From the NCBI GenBank assembly GCA_002280555.1, contig NCEE01000018.1:42740-106739 (forward strand): a stretch of DNA of 64,000 nt, given 5' to 3'. Both the position numbers and the translations under genes were made by a program. This stretch comes from Sphingomonas sp. 32-62-10 (GTDB taxonomy: Bacteria > Pseudomonadota > Alphaproteobacteria > Sphingomonadales > Sphingomonadaceae). Numbering within the stretch: the stretch's first letter is position 1; every line of letters begins with the position of its first letter. Below, one piece after another: positions 1 through 8,449 of this stretch. Below the pieces are notes generated by a model. The model did no database searches and was not told the DNA's origin. It saw nothing but the letters and a program-made list of their open reading frames with translations.

Positions 1-382
1 GGATATCCGCGAGAGCGACCGGAATGTTGGTCTTGCCGAGGATCACCGCACCCGCCGCCTTCAGCCGCTGGACCGCGACCGCATCCTCGCTGGCGACGAA
101 ATCGGCATGCTCGGCAAAGCCCCAGCAGCTGACGAGCCCGGCGACGTCGAAGCTTTCCTTCACCGTCATCGGCACGCCAAGCAACGCGCCCGCGATATCG
201 CCCGCCGCCACCCGCGCATCAACCGCGCGCGCCTGATCCCGTGCCCGATCGAAATCGCGGACGACGACGGCGTTAATCTCGCCATCGCCCGCTTCGATCC
301 GGGCGATCGCCGCCTCGCATTCGGCGAGTGCGGTTGTCTCACCCGCGCGGATCGCGGCGGCGGTGGCGAGGGCCGTCTTCAC
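1..382 (-). CDS. Amidase (amidase signature family), N-terminal 127 residues; cut by window edge
   Basis: The reverse strand from a GTG at 382 reads without a stop to the window edge. The visible protein has the amidase-signature start: a helical N-terminus, then GVPMTVKESFDVAG around residues 69-82. Lys75 there is the expected catalytic lysine of the Ser-cisSer-Lys triad, and it is followed by LKAAGAVILGKTNIP (108-121). These enzymes hydrolyse carboxylic amides; the two serines and the rest of the domain lie outside the window, so the substrate cannot be guessed. The ribosome-binding site GGGGAGGAT just upstream of the GTG is formed by the end of the palindromic repeat at 386-488. An aspartyl/glutamyl-tRNA amidotransferase A subunit is possible but less likely. 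The family is clear. Confidence 0.85.
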   Translation of the reverse strand, partial: MKTALATAAAIRAGETTALAECEAAIARIEAGDGEINAVVVRDFDRARDQARAVDARVAAGDIAGALLGVPMTVKESFDVAGLVSCWGFAEHADFVASEDAVAVQRLKAAGAVILGKTNIPVALADI

Positions 383-385
383 CTA

Positions 386-488
386 AATCCTCCCCGGGAC
401 GGGGAGGTGGCGGCGCGAAGCGGCGACGGAGGGGGCGGGCAGCAAGCGTTGCACTCGAGGCGGTCCCCCTCCCCGTAAACGGGGAGGA
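386..488. repeat. Palindromic intergenic repeat, 'tcctcccc' family
   Basis: Both ends are short G/C palindromes: tcctccccgggacggggagg at the left and ccctccccgtaaacggggag at the right, with a GC-rich centre. The left end, including three preceding A residues, matches 23 bases exactly at 54601-54623 inside valS. It fills the gap between the amidase start and the end of the downstream hydratase/dehydrogenase gene. On the reverse strand its edge provides the Shine-Dalgarno sequence of the amidase. I see no coding potential. Confidence 0.8.
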
Positions 489-503
489 ATGTCGCAGCAG
501 CGG

Positions 504-2534
504 TCACTTGAACCGCCCGCCGCTCTCGGCATTGCTTTTCAGCAGTTCAGCCACCTTGAAGCCGTGCTTCTCCAGCCCCGCGACGATCTTCTTCGCGCCT
601 TCGGTATCCGCCCAGAACATCGGCCCGCCGCGATAGACCGGCCAGCCATAGCCATAGATCCACACGACATCGATGTCGGACGCGCGCTGCGCCATCTTTT
701 CTTCAAGGATCAGCGCGCCTTCGTTGACCATCGTGTAGAGCGTGCGTTCGATGATTTCTTCATCGGTGATCTCGCGCTTGGGCAGGTTCGAACGGCTGCG
801 GAAATCCTCGATGATCTCGGCGACCCGCGGGGAGGGGGAGGGGTTCCGATTCTCGTCATAATCATAGAAGCCCGCCGACTTTTTCTGGCCCCAACGGCCT
901 TCGGCGCATAGCGCATCGCGGATGCTTTCGATGCGGGTTTCGTCGCGGTGCCAGCCGATATCGACGCCCGCGAGATCGCTCATCTGGAACGGCCCCATCG
1001 GCATGCCGAATTCGACATGGACGCGGTCGATCTGCTCAGGGGTAGCACCCTCCATCAGCAGCTTGTTCGCCTCCACCTGGCGCGGCATCAGCATGCGGTT
1101 GCCGATAAAGCCGTGGCACACGCCCGAGACGACCGCGACCTTCTTGATCGTCTTGGCCAGCGCCATCACCGTCGCCAGCACATCGTCCGCTGTCTTCGCG
1201 CCGCGCACGACCTCGAGCAATCTCATCACATTGGCGGGCGAGAAAAAATGCATGCCGAGCACATCCTGCGGACGGCTCGTGCTCGCCGCGATCTCGTCGA
1301 CGTTCAGATAGCTGGTATTCGACGCCAGGATCGCGCCCTGTTTGACAATCTTGTCGAGCTTGCCGAACAGCTCGTTCTTCACGTCCATGCTCTCATACAC
1401 CGCCTCGATCACCAGATCGCAATCGGCGAGGTCTTCAAGGTTGAGCGTCGGGGTGAGCGCACCCATCGCGAGCGCGACCTGCTCGGGCTTCAACCGGCCC
1501 TTGGCGGCGGAGGCTTCGTAATTCTTGCGGATCACGCCGGTGCCGCGATCAAGCGCTTCCTGCTGCATCTCGACGATCGTCACGGGAATGCCCGCGCTCA
1601 GGAAGTTCATGCTGATCCCGCCGCCCATCGTGCCGGCGCCGATGACGCCGACCTTCTTGATCGGGCGCAGCGCAATCGCGGGGTCGATCCCGTCGATCTT
1701 GGCGGCCTGACGCTCGGCGAAAAACAGATGGCGCTGCGCGGCCGATTGCACGCCCATCATCAGCTTCATAAATTCCTGCCGCTCGAACGCGATGCCCTCG
1801 GCAAAGGTTGAGCCATCGGTGGCTTTCTCCACGCAGGCGATGTTGGCGGCGGGGGCATCGAAGCCGCGGAAGCGCTTGGCGTTTTCCTTCTTGAAGGCAG
1901 CGACCGCCTCGGGATCGGCCTCAGCGGTCTTTTCGCTCGCGCGGGGCAGGGGGCGGACGCTCGCGACTTCACGCGCAAAGGCGATGGCATCGGCGGCGAG
2001 CGAGTTTTCGCCTGCCAGCCGGTCGATCAGCCCGGCGGCCATCGCGCGCGCGGCGGAGATCGGATCGCCCTTTGCGGTCATTTCCAGCGCCAGCGCGACA
2101 CCGGCAACGCGCGGAATCCGCTGCGTGCCGCCGGCACCGGGCAACAGGCCGAGCTTCACCTCGGGCGTGCCGATCTTGGCCGACGGCACCGCGATCCGGT
2201 AATGGCAGCCAAGCGTCACCTCGCACCCGCCGCCCAGCGCAGTGCCGTGGATCGCGGCGATGACGGGCTTTTCGCTCGATTCGATCATGTCGATCACGGT
2301 GGGCAGGCCGGGTTCCTGCATCGGGCGGCCGAATTCGGTGATGTCGGCGCCTGCGAAGAAGGTCTTGCCATCGCAGCGGATCACCACCGCCTTGATCGCC
2401 TCATCTGCAGCAGCTTCCTTCAGCCCCGCCTCCAGCCCCTGGCGCACGGCCGCGCCCAGCGCGTTGACCGGCGGGTTGTTTGAAATGATGACGAGTACGT
2501 CGCCGTGCCGTTCGGTGGTGATGGGTGAAGTCAT
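504..2534 (-). CDS. Fused enoyl-CoA hydratase / 3-hydroxyacyl-CoA dehydrogenase (FadJ/FadB type)
   Basis: This 676-residue bifunctional beta-oxidation enzyme hydrates trans-2-enoyl-CoA and oxidises the L-3-hydroxyacyl-CoA product with NAD. Residues 1-190 form a crotonase fold with the oxyanion-hole loop GTALGGGCEV (97-106) and the two expected catalytic glutamates (about E105 and E125). A Rossmann domain follows at about 293, with GAGTMGGG (299-306). The dehydrogenase histidine lies in GMHFFSPAN (about H429), and the C-terminal 3HCDH domains end near residue 650. A GGAGAG ribosome-binding site precedes the ATG. The thiolase at 28108-29307 could complete the cycle, but it is not adjacent. A slightly short N-terminal hydratase half is normal for the FadJ-like alphaproteobacterial form. 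Confidence 0.93.
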   Translation of the reverse strand: MTSPITTERHGDVLVIISNNPPVNALGAAVRQGLEAGLKEAAADEAIKAVVIRCDGKTFFAGADITEFGRPMQEPGLPTVIDMIESSEKPVIAAIHGTALGGGCEVTLGCHYRIAVPSAKIGTPEVKLGLLPGAGGTQRIPRVAGVALALEMTAKGDPISAARAMAAGLIDRLAGENSLAADAIAFAREVASVRPLPRASEKTAEADPEAVAAFKKENAKRFRGFDAPAANIACVEKATDGSTFAEGIAFERQEFMKLMMGVQSAAQRHLFFAERQAAKIDGIDPAIALRPIKKVGVIGAGTMGGGISMNFLSAGIPVTIVEMQQEALDRGTGVIRKNYEASAAKGRLKPEQVALAMGALTPTLNLEDLADCDLVIEAVYESMDVKNELFGKLDKIVKQGAILASNTSYLNVDEIAASTSRPQDVLGMHFFSPANVMRLLEVVRGAKTADDVLATVMALAKTIKKVAVVSGVCHGFIGNRMLMPRQVEANKLLMEGATPEQIDRVHVEFGMPMGPFQMSDLAGVDIGWHRDETRIESIRDALCAEGRWGQKKSAGFYDYDENRNPSPSPRVAEIIEDFRSRSNLPKREITDEEIIERTLYTMVNEGALILEEKMAQRASDIDVVWIYGYGWPVYRGGPMFWADTEGAKKIVAGLEKHGFKVAELLKSNAESGGRFK

Positions 2535-2550
2535 GTCATTCTCTCCATTG

Positions 2551-2627
2551 TTCCCCCGCGAAAGCGGGGGTCCAGAGCCGCAGGCGCGGCGTTTGTGATT
2601 TTGGGCTCCTGCTTTCGCAGGAGCACC
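2551..2627. repeat. Intergenic palindromic repeat, 'cccgcgaaagcggg' family
   Basis: Two hairpins, cccccgcgaaagcggggg and gctcctgctttcgcaggagc, are separated by about 35 bases. The element starts 17 bases upstream of the hydratase/dehydrogenase start codon and reaches the end of the serine hydrolase gene. The element at 37348-37432 has related arms. It is probably a mobile or amplified REP-like sequence. Confidence 0.75.
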
Positions 2628-2639
2628 GGTTGGACAAGA

Positions 2640-3860
2640 TCAGGTCAGTGCCGAATAAATCAACGTCTTCAACTCGCGGCGAATGGGGTAGGCGCTCGAT
2701 GGGCGCAGCTGGGTCATAAACACCATATGGATATGCTCGACCGGATCGATGAAAAAGGCGGTTGAAAACATCCCGCCCCAATAAAACTCACCTTCCGAAC
2801 CCGGGATCATCGTCCGGGCGACATCGATATTTACCGCAAAGCCAAGCCCGAAGCCCGTCCCGGCATTCGCGGCTTCACTGAACAAGGATTTCGACATCGA
2901 TGCGAGATCGGCGCCGCCGGGCAAATGATTGCGCGTCATCAGATCCAATGTCTTGCGCCCCACGATCCGCACGCCGTCGAGCGTCCCGCCATTCAGGCAC
3001 ATCGTGCAGAAACGGTGATAATCGAGCGCGGTCGAGACCAGCCCGCCACCGCCTGACAGGAATTTGGGCTGGCGGCTCCACGCGCTGGCCGCGCCGCGAT
3101 CGAACATCACCGGTTTGCCGCCGGGGACGAAATCATAGCAATCGGTCAGCCGGTGGACCTTGTCTTCGGGCACCGCGAAGAAGGTGTCGTGCATCCCGAG
3201 CGGTTCGAAAATCCGCGTCCGGTAAAATTCGTCGAGCTTCATGCCCGAAACCCGCTGGATCACCGCGCCCAGCACATCGGTTGCCACCGAATAATTCCAC
3301 GCGGACCCCGGCGAAAACTCGAGCGGCAGCTTGCCGAGCGCGCCCACGAATTCGTCGAGATCGAAATTGCCGTGCCAGTTCTCGAGCCTGCCCTCACGGT
3401 ACGCCGCATCGATGTTCGACCGGTTCTGGAAGCCATAGGTCAACCCGGCGGTATGCCGCAGCAGATCGACCATCCGCATCGGCTCATCGGTCGGCCGCGT
3501 CATGAACGGCACGCCCGCGCCGCCGCCATTATAGACGCCCAGCCCCTTGAACTCGGGCAGCACGTGGTGAACTGGCGTGTCGACCGCGACCAGCCCTTCC
3601 TCCACCAGCATCATGAACGCGATCGAGGTGACCGGCTTGGTCATGCTGGCGATGCGGAACAAGGATGTCTCGTCGATCGCCGCGCCACCCTCCCGCGCCG
3701 CACCCTGGCTCGAAAAATGGACGATCTCGCCATCGCGGGCGATCAATATCTGGGCATTGGGCAGCTTGCCCGGCGCAACATAACGATCGTGCAGCAGTGC
3801 ATCGATCCGAGCGAGGCGGCTCGAATCAAGGCCGTGCGATTCGGGCTTGGCGATCTTCAT
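2640..3860 (-). CDS. Serine hydrolase of the beta-lactamase / class C esterase family
   Basis: The 406-residue protein carries the acylation motif SMTK at about residues 72-75 in ASMTKPVTS. A WNYSVATDVLG segment stands in the YxN position and a GGGGL element follows later, the pattern of family VIII esterases and D-aminopeptidase-like enzymes rather than true resistance beta-lactamases. No signal peptide is visible, so a cytoplasmic esterase is likely. I chose the ATG at 3860, which begins MKIAKPESHG. A longer frame to 3983 would run to within 18 bases of the divergent synthetase start and adds low-complexity residues. It is read in the same direction as the beta-oxidation gene downstream, separated by a repeat. 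The substrate is unknown. Confidence 0.88.
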   Translation of the reverse strand: MKIAKPESHGLDSSRLARIDALLHDRYVAPGKLPNAQILIARDGEIVHFSSQGAAREGGAAIDETSLFRIASMTKPVTSIAFMMLVEEGLVAVDTPVHHVLPEFKGLGVYNGGGAGVPFMTRPTDEPMRMVDLLRHTAGLTYGFQNRSNIDAAYREGRLENWHGNFDLDEFVGALGKLPLEFSPGSAWNYSVATDVLGAVIQRVSGMKLDEFYRTRIFEPLGMHDTFFAVPEDKVHRLTDCYDFVPGGKPVMFDRGAASAWSRQPKFLSGGGGLVSTALDYHRFCTMCLNGGTLDGVRIVGRKTLDLMTRNHLPGGADLASMSKSLFSEAANAGTGFGLGFAVNIDVARTMIPGSEGEFYWGGMFSTAFFIDPVEHIHMVFMTQLRPSSAYPIRRELKTLIYSALT

Positions 3861-4000
3861 GCCTGTTCCATACCCTGCGCCATACCCCTGCTTCGAAACT
3901 TGTGATCCCCTATTGCCTTGAGCGGCGCGTGAATCAACACTAACCTTGGGCAAAATGGCAGATAAGCCAAACCCGAAATTCAAGAGTTGGAGAAGATGCC

Positions 4001-5764
4001 GTGGCCGATACCTCTCTCAACGAGCCCCTGATCGCGCTCGATCCATCCTGGCCGAAAATGTCGATGGCGGAAATTGACGCGATCCTGACGGCGCCCGGCG
4101 CACGGTTTGAAATGGAGACGGTCGAGATCGGCGGCGTCCCCACCCGCACCTGGAAGAATGCGCCCGCCAACCTCGCGCTGCTCGTCCAGATGGCGCGCGC
4201 CTATGGCAGCCGCGAATTCACCATTCATGAGGATGAGCGCGTCACCTATGAAGCGCAGTACCGCGCCGTCGCCACCTTCGCCACGAAGCTGCAGGCGATG
4301 GGCGTCGGCAAGGGGGACCGGGTCGCACTCGCCATGCGCAACCTGCCCGAATGGCCGGTGATATTCTTCGCCACAGTGAGCATCGGTGCGATCATCGTGC
4401 CGCTCAACGCGTGGTGGACCGCGGGCGAGCTCGATTACGGCATCAACGATTCGGGCGCGAAGCTGCTGATCCTCGATGATGAGCGCCATGATCGGCTGTC
4501 GGGCCATTATGATGCCTTTGCGGGGGTCGAGCGCATCCTCGTCGCCCGCGCCACCGCGCCGCTCACGGGCAAGGCAAGCCGCCTCGAAGACCTGATCGGC
4601 ACCCCGCATGACTGGGCGACCTTGCCCGAAGTGCCATTCCCCCAGGTCGCCATCGCGCCGGAGGATGACGCGACGATTTTCTACACCAGCGGCACCACCG
4701 GCAACCCCAAGGGCGCGCTCGGCACGCACCGCAACCTCATCACCAATATCTTCTCCAGCGCGTTCGGCGCGGCCCGCACCTTGATGCGCCGCGGCGACGA
4801 AATCCCGGCGCCCACCCCCAAGACGCTCCTCACGGTCATCCCGCTGTTCCACGTCACCGCGTGCAGCGCCGCGCTGATGGGCGTGGTCGCGGCGGGCAGC
4901 ACGATGATCTTCATGCGCAAATGGGATCCCGTCCGCGCGATGGAGATTATCGAGCGTGAGAAGGTCCACGCCACCGGCGGCGTGCCGACCATCGCGTGGC
5001 AATTGCTCGAACATCCCGATCGCCCGAAATATGATCTGTCGTCGCTGGAGGCGATTTCCTATGGCGGCGCCCCGTCCGCGCCCGAACTCGTCAAGCGCAT
5101 CTATACCGAATTCGGCGCGCTGCCCGGCAATGGCTGGGGCATGACGGAAACGATGGCGACCGTCACCGGCCATAGTGCCGAGGATTATCTCAACCGCCCG
5201 ACCAGCGCAGGCCCGCCAGTCGCGGTCGCCGATCTGAAGATCATGGATGAGGACGGCGTGAACGAACTGCCCGTGGGCGAGGTCGGCGAGCTATGGGCGC
5301 GCGGGCCAATGGTGGTGAAAGGCTATTGGAACAAGCCAGAGGCGACCGCGGCGACCTTCGTCAATGGCTGGGTCCGCACCGGCGATCTCGCCCGGCTCGA
5401 CGATGAAGGCTTCGTCTATATCGTCGATCGCGCCAAGGACATGATCATCCGCGGCGGCGAGAATATCTATTCGAGCGAGGTCGAAAACGTCCTCTACGCC
5501 CACCCCGCCGTCACCGATTGCGCCCTGATCGGAATCCCGCACCGCACGCTCGGCGAAGAACCCGCCGCCGTCGTCCACCTCGCCCCCGGCATGGAAGCGA
5601 CCGAAGCCGAACTACAAGCCTGGGTGAAGGCGCGTCTCGCGATCTTCAAGACGCCGGTGGCGATTAGGTTTGTGAAGGAAACGCTGCCCCGGAATGCGAA
5701 CGGGAAGATTTTGAAGAAGGATTTGAAGGTGCTGTTTGAGGACCGGGTGGGGGTGGCGGCCTGA
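4001..5764 (+). CDS. Acyl-CoA synthetase / AMP-dependent ligase (ANL superfamily)
   Basis: This 587-residue adenylate-forming enzyme should activate a carboxylic acid with ATP and then transfer the acyl group to CoA. The phosphate-binding loop YTSGTTGNPKGA lies near residue 228. The adenine motif YGGAP is near 357, GWGMTE is near 380, and the hinge/A8 block RTGDLARLDDEGF is near 465. The C-terminal catalytic lysine is in NANGKILKK near 570. The gene starts with GTG at 4001 behind a GGAGAAG ribosome-binding site. It is divergent from the serine hydrolase and close to a beta-oxidation enzyme, which fits fatty-acid or related acid catabolism, though chain length cannot be read from sequence. Confidence 0.92.
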   Translation: MADTSLNEPLIALDPSWPKMSMAEIDAILTAPGARFEMETVEIGGVPTRTWKNAPANLALLVQMARAYGSREFTIHEDERVTYEAQYRAVATFATKLQAMGVGKGDRVALAMRNLPEWPVIFFATVSIGAIIVPLNAWWTAGELDYGINDSGAKLLILDDERHDRLSGHYDAFAGVERILVARATAPLTGKASRLEDLIGTPHDWATLPEVPFPQVAIAPEDDATIFYTSGTTGNPKGALGTHRNLITNIFSSAFGAARTLMRRGDEIPAPTPKTLLTVIPLFHVTACSAALMGVVAAGSTMIFMRKWDPVRAMEIIEREKVHATGGVPTIAWQLLEHPDRPKYDLSSLEAISYGGAPSAPELVKRIYTEFGALPGNGWGMTETMATVTGHSAEDYLNRPTSAGPPVAVADLKIMDEDGVNELPVGEVGELWARGPMVVKGYWNKPEATAATFVNGWVRTGDLARLDDEGFVYIVDRAKDMIIRGGENIYSSEVENVLYAHPAVTDCALIGIPHRTLGEEPAAVVHLAPGMEATEAELQAWVKARLAIFKTPVAIRFVKETLPRNANGKILKKDLKVLFEDRVGVAA

Positions 5765-5898
5765 GGGGGACGACTTGCCCGGCCACCACATCAGCCCATT
5801 CTTCCACCTCGGTCAAATGAACTAAAAATTAATTCGCGATGCCCTTGCAAGAATTCTGTGTTTCATCTCCTCCATTGTGAAGGCACCCCGCCTTCTCC

Positions 5899-5920
5899 GA
5901 CGTGCCAAAGCGTGCACGTC
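5899..5920. promoter_or_regulatory. Inverted repeat upstream of the GHKL ATPase gene
   Basis: The arms gacgtgc (5899-5905) and gcacgtc (5914-5920) form a perfect 7-base inverted repeat with an 8-base spacer, 20 bases upstream of the ATPase start codon and ahead of its GGAG ribosome-binding site. It could be an operator, perhaps for the downstream helix-turn-helix protein, or a leader hairpin. The 5765-5940 gap is otherwise featureless. Confidence 0.35.
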
Positions 5921-5940
5921 ACAGCAAACGGAGATGAACA

Positions 5941-7773
5941 ATGATTAATAATGACAATTCTGCACCGGAGCCAACGATTAATTGGTCGGCAGATGCGCCC
6001 AAAGGCGGTAGGGCCGTTATGAACCGCGTCTTGAAGGACGGCGCCGCAGTACCGCTTTTCTTCGCTCAGACGTTGATCTCGTCGCTACGCGACGTGGGCT
6101 ACAACACAACCACTTCGGCTCTGTGCGAACACGTCGACAATGCGATTCAGGCTGGTGCCGACGAGGTTCGCGTTTATTTTCGCCAAACGGGAAAGACGGG
6201 CGACGCAGTAATCGACGCAGCCATCTACGACAACGGTCGCGGCATGGCGCCAAACGTTCTGAAGGTGGCCACCTCGTTCGGCGGGTCGATGAACTTCAAT
6301 AATCGCTCTGGCATCGGTCGTTTCGGGATGGGAATGAAGACCGCTGCGCTCAGCATGAGTCCTGTCATGGAGCTCTACTCTTGGCAGGAGCCAGGCGCGT
6401 ACTACAACATGACCCTCGATGTGGAGGCGATCGGTCGTGAACGTAGCAACGCCGTTGAGCTGCCTGACCCCACATTAATGAACGAACTGCCTGACGAGAT
6501 TACTGATCTATTTACCAAGCCGATGAGTTTTCCAAATAGCGCCGCAGAGCAGGATCTGCTCGTCGAGCGCGGCAGCGACGTCGATGAGAAGCTTGGCGCT
6601 TCTGGCACTGTAATTTATATGCCCGATTGCGACCGCTTAACATATGCCAAGTCTCGAACGCTGGTCGAACATGCGGTAAAAGAAATGTCGAGAGTTTACC
6701 GGCGTGCCATTTCATCGGGCCTCAAGCTTTATGTCAACAATCGTCTCGTCGAGGCGTTCGATCCAACATATTCGATGGCAAATGCCCGTCATACGAAAAT
6801 GATTGAACTGTCTGCGAAAACAAGCCGCCTCTTGTTCGCGAAGTCGATATCAATCCCCTTGCGCGAGCACGGTAACGATACTGCTGAGATTGTTATCCGG
6901 CTTTACCGCCTTCCAATTGAGGAATGGTCCACTCTGACGCGCAAGGTGCAGAAGAACGACCTTCAGATATTCAATGGGCTCACAGTATCAATGCTTCGCA
7001 ATGATCGCGAGGTGTTTGCTGGCCCAATGCCGGATCTTACCACGAGACACACGGTAACACATTGGTATCGCATTCAGATCGACTTCCCGGGCGAGCTCGA
7101 CGAAGCGTTCGGCGTTGCAGCAAACAAGCAGGGTGTCCGTCCTAAGGGTTACGTAAGGGATGCAATCAAAAAGGCAATTGGCGACGACATCACCACTATA
7201 AACGACGAGATCAGGCGGTTTCAGGGCGCACAAAAGAGCGCGCGAAATGGCGGGCAGCCTAGCTCGTCTGAAGCTAAGGCAACGGAATCAGATCAGCATC
7301 AGGCAAAGCCGCTTGAGTTGACTGCCGAGGAAGAGGCGCAGCTAGACGACAATCTACGTACCCTCGCCATCGCGCTTCGCCGTAACGGCGAATCTGACGA
7401 CGCTGCATTCGAACGGATAAAAGCATCCAAATATCTTATCGAGTTCAAGCACGATGAATACTGGCCCTTTTATCATGTCGAGCACCGGTTCGGCCGAGTC
7501 ATACTCACACTCAACACAGCGCATCCTTTTTTCGATCATCTATACGAACCGCTGCGGAAAATGGGTAGCGGACCGGAACTGGCCGACGAAGAGAATGTGG
7601 AGGCCCCGGCTAGTGATGAGCAGGGTGGTCCGCTAGTGGCACTTGAGCTTCTACTACTTTCACTTGGTCGCGCCCAGTCGCAGATTGGCGCAGGGAATGA
7701 GGAGGCGAAAAAGACGATGGAAACCCTTCGACGGGAATGGTCGGAAACCTATCGGATACAGTTGAACGCGTAA
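5941..7773 (+). CDS. GHKL (Hsp90/MutL/gyrase-type) ATPase, anonymous; first gene of an AT-rich island
   Basis: The 610-residue protein has the three ATP-binding motifs of the GHKL fold. The N box is CEHVDNAIQAG (E63, D66, N67), the G1 box is YDNGRGM (D97-G101), and the glycine-rich lid is GIGRFGMGMKTAA (124-136). An S5-like transducer domain follows (NGLTVSMLRND, about 345-355, and AFGVAANKQGVRP, 389-401). The next stretch is charged and low in complexity (430-460), and the C-terminal 150 residues have no motif I recognise. This is a MutL/MORC-like layout, not a histidine kinase, since no dimerisation/phosphoacceptor domain is seen. Codon use is more AT-rich than in neighbours, suggesting transfer. 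A GGAG ribosome-binding site precedes the ATG. The partner gene at 7971 follows on the same strand. Function unknown; genome defence is a guess. Confidence 0.85.
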   Translation: MINNDNSAPEPTINWSADAPKGGRAVMNRVLKDGAAVPLFFAQTLISSLRDVGYNTTTSALCEHVDNAIQAGADEVRVYFRQTGKTGDAVIDAAIYDNGRGMAPNVLKVATSFGGSMNFNNRSGIGRFGMGMKTAALSMSPVMELYSWQEPGAYYNMTLDVEAIGRERSNAVELPDPTLMNELPDEITDLFTKPMSFPNSAAEQDLLVERGSDVDEKLGASGTVIYMPDCDRLTYAKSRTLVEHAVKEMSRVYRRAISSGLKLYVNNRLVEAFDPTYSMANARHTKMIELSAKTSRLLFAKSISIPLREHGNDTAEIVIRLYRLPIEEWSTLTRKVQKNDLQIFNGLTVSMLRNDREVFAGPMPDLTTRHTVTHWYRIQIDFPGELDEAFGVAANKQGVRPKGYVRDAIKKAIGDDITTINDEIRRFQGAQKSARNGGQPSSSEAKATESDQHQAKPLELTAEEEAQLDDNLRTLAIALRRNGESDDAAFERIKASKYLIEFKHDEYWPFYHVEHRFGRVILTLNTAHPFFDHLYEPLRKMGSGPELADEENVEAPASDEQGGPLVALELLLLSLGRAQSQIGAGNEEAKKTMETLRREWSETYRIQLNA

Positions 7774-7970
7774 CGCGGGGTGGACCGTTAATAGCCCGAA
7801 CTTGCAAATCACTGTAATCTAGCTTCTAATGAGATTGGGTATGTCGATGCCCAACGGTTGTGAACCGCCCCGAAACGGACATAGCGTTCCGTTCGGGGAT
7901 CCCGCAACTGAAAGGCATCGTCGCCCGAAACCCGCAGCCAACATTGGTTGCACAGATATGGGAAGACGAT

Positions 7971-8405
7971 ATGACGGAAATTCCTTATAAATGGCGTGCT
8001 TACCTCGCGCTTCAGGCCGAACTAGGTCAACGCGGCGACGTTAGCTCGGTTACCTTGGGCATAGAGGCCGGTCTGAATCACCTCCTCGAAGACCCGTGTC
8101 CGACACCCGATTCTGTTAGGCGGGCAATAGCGGCCGGGTCACGGCGCAACCGTTACGCCGACGGACTACTCGCGAAGTATGTTAGCTCTTCCGGCTACCG
8201 ACTTGACGGGGTCACGGCGATCGAAGCGCGTTCCAACCTCGAAAAAATCCGTAGCGGCCTTTCGTCCGCCACAGTGGCGATACTATTAGAGGCCGCATGC
8301 GGCGAAGACAGCACGCATATGGCCGCAAAACGTGGCACCACCATAACTGCGATACAGACCCGCCTTTCACGCGCTCGGTCTTCGGCACGTAGACTAGCGG
8401 CCTGA
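7971..8405 (+). CDS. Small protein with C-terminal sigma-region-4-like helix-turn-helix
   Basis: The frame is open from 7860 (GTG). The ATG at 7971 has a GGAAGA ribosome-binding site five bases upstream and the other start has none, so I use 7971 (144 residues). The last 45 residues read VAILLEAACGEDSTHMAAKRGTTITAIQTRL and then SRARSSARRLAA. This matches the pattern of sigma-70 region 4, with a recognition helix followed by SRAR. I see no convincing region 2, so it is more likely a regulator than a complete sigma factor. It lies about 200 bases after the GHKL ATPase in the same AT-rich patch and is followed by a terminator-like hairpin, so the two probably form a unit. Confidence 0.7.
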   Translation: MTEIPYKWRAYLALQAELGQRGDVSSVTLGIEAGLNHLLEDPCPTPDSVRRAIAAGSRRNRYADGLLAKYVSSSGYRLDGVTAIEARSNLEKIRSGLSSATVAILLEAACGEDSTHMAAKRGTTITAIQTRLSRARSSARRLAA

Positions 8406-8413
8406 TTCAATTT

Positions 8414-8449
8414 GGAAAGACGGCGCGGTCGAGGCCGGGCCGTCTTTCC
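8414..8449 (+). terminator. Terminator-like hairpin after the GHKL / HTH gene pair
   Basis: The arms ggaaagacggc (8414-8424) and gccgtctttcc (8439-8449) form an 11-base perfect stem with a 14-base loop, nine bases after the HTH stop codon. The U-rich part lies inside the stem, so it may work in both directions. Confidence 0.6.

Noticed and set aside
386..488. Possible CRISPR-like array
   Set aside because: Only one element with paired ends is present, without regular repeat-spacer units or cas genes.
948..1811. 287-residue forward frame opposite the hydratase/dehydrogenase gene
   Set aside because: Composition (Arg, His, Leu runs) is that of an antisense shadow; the reverse frame carries all catalytic residues.
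3980..5173. 397-residue open frame on the reverse strand of the acyl-CoA synthetase gene
   Set aside because: It mirrors a well-supported gene, is rich in His, Arg and Asp as antisense frames of GC-rich genes are, and shows no family motif.
7860..7970. Earlier GTG start for the sigma-like protein
   Set aside because: No ribosome-binding site upstream of 7860, while the ATG at 7971 has one at proper distance; left as a possibility.
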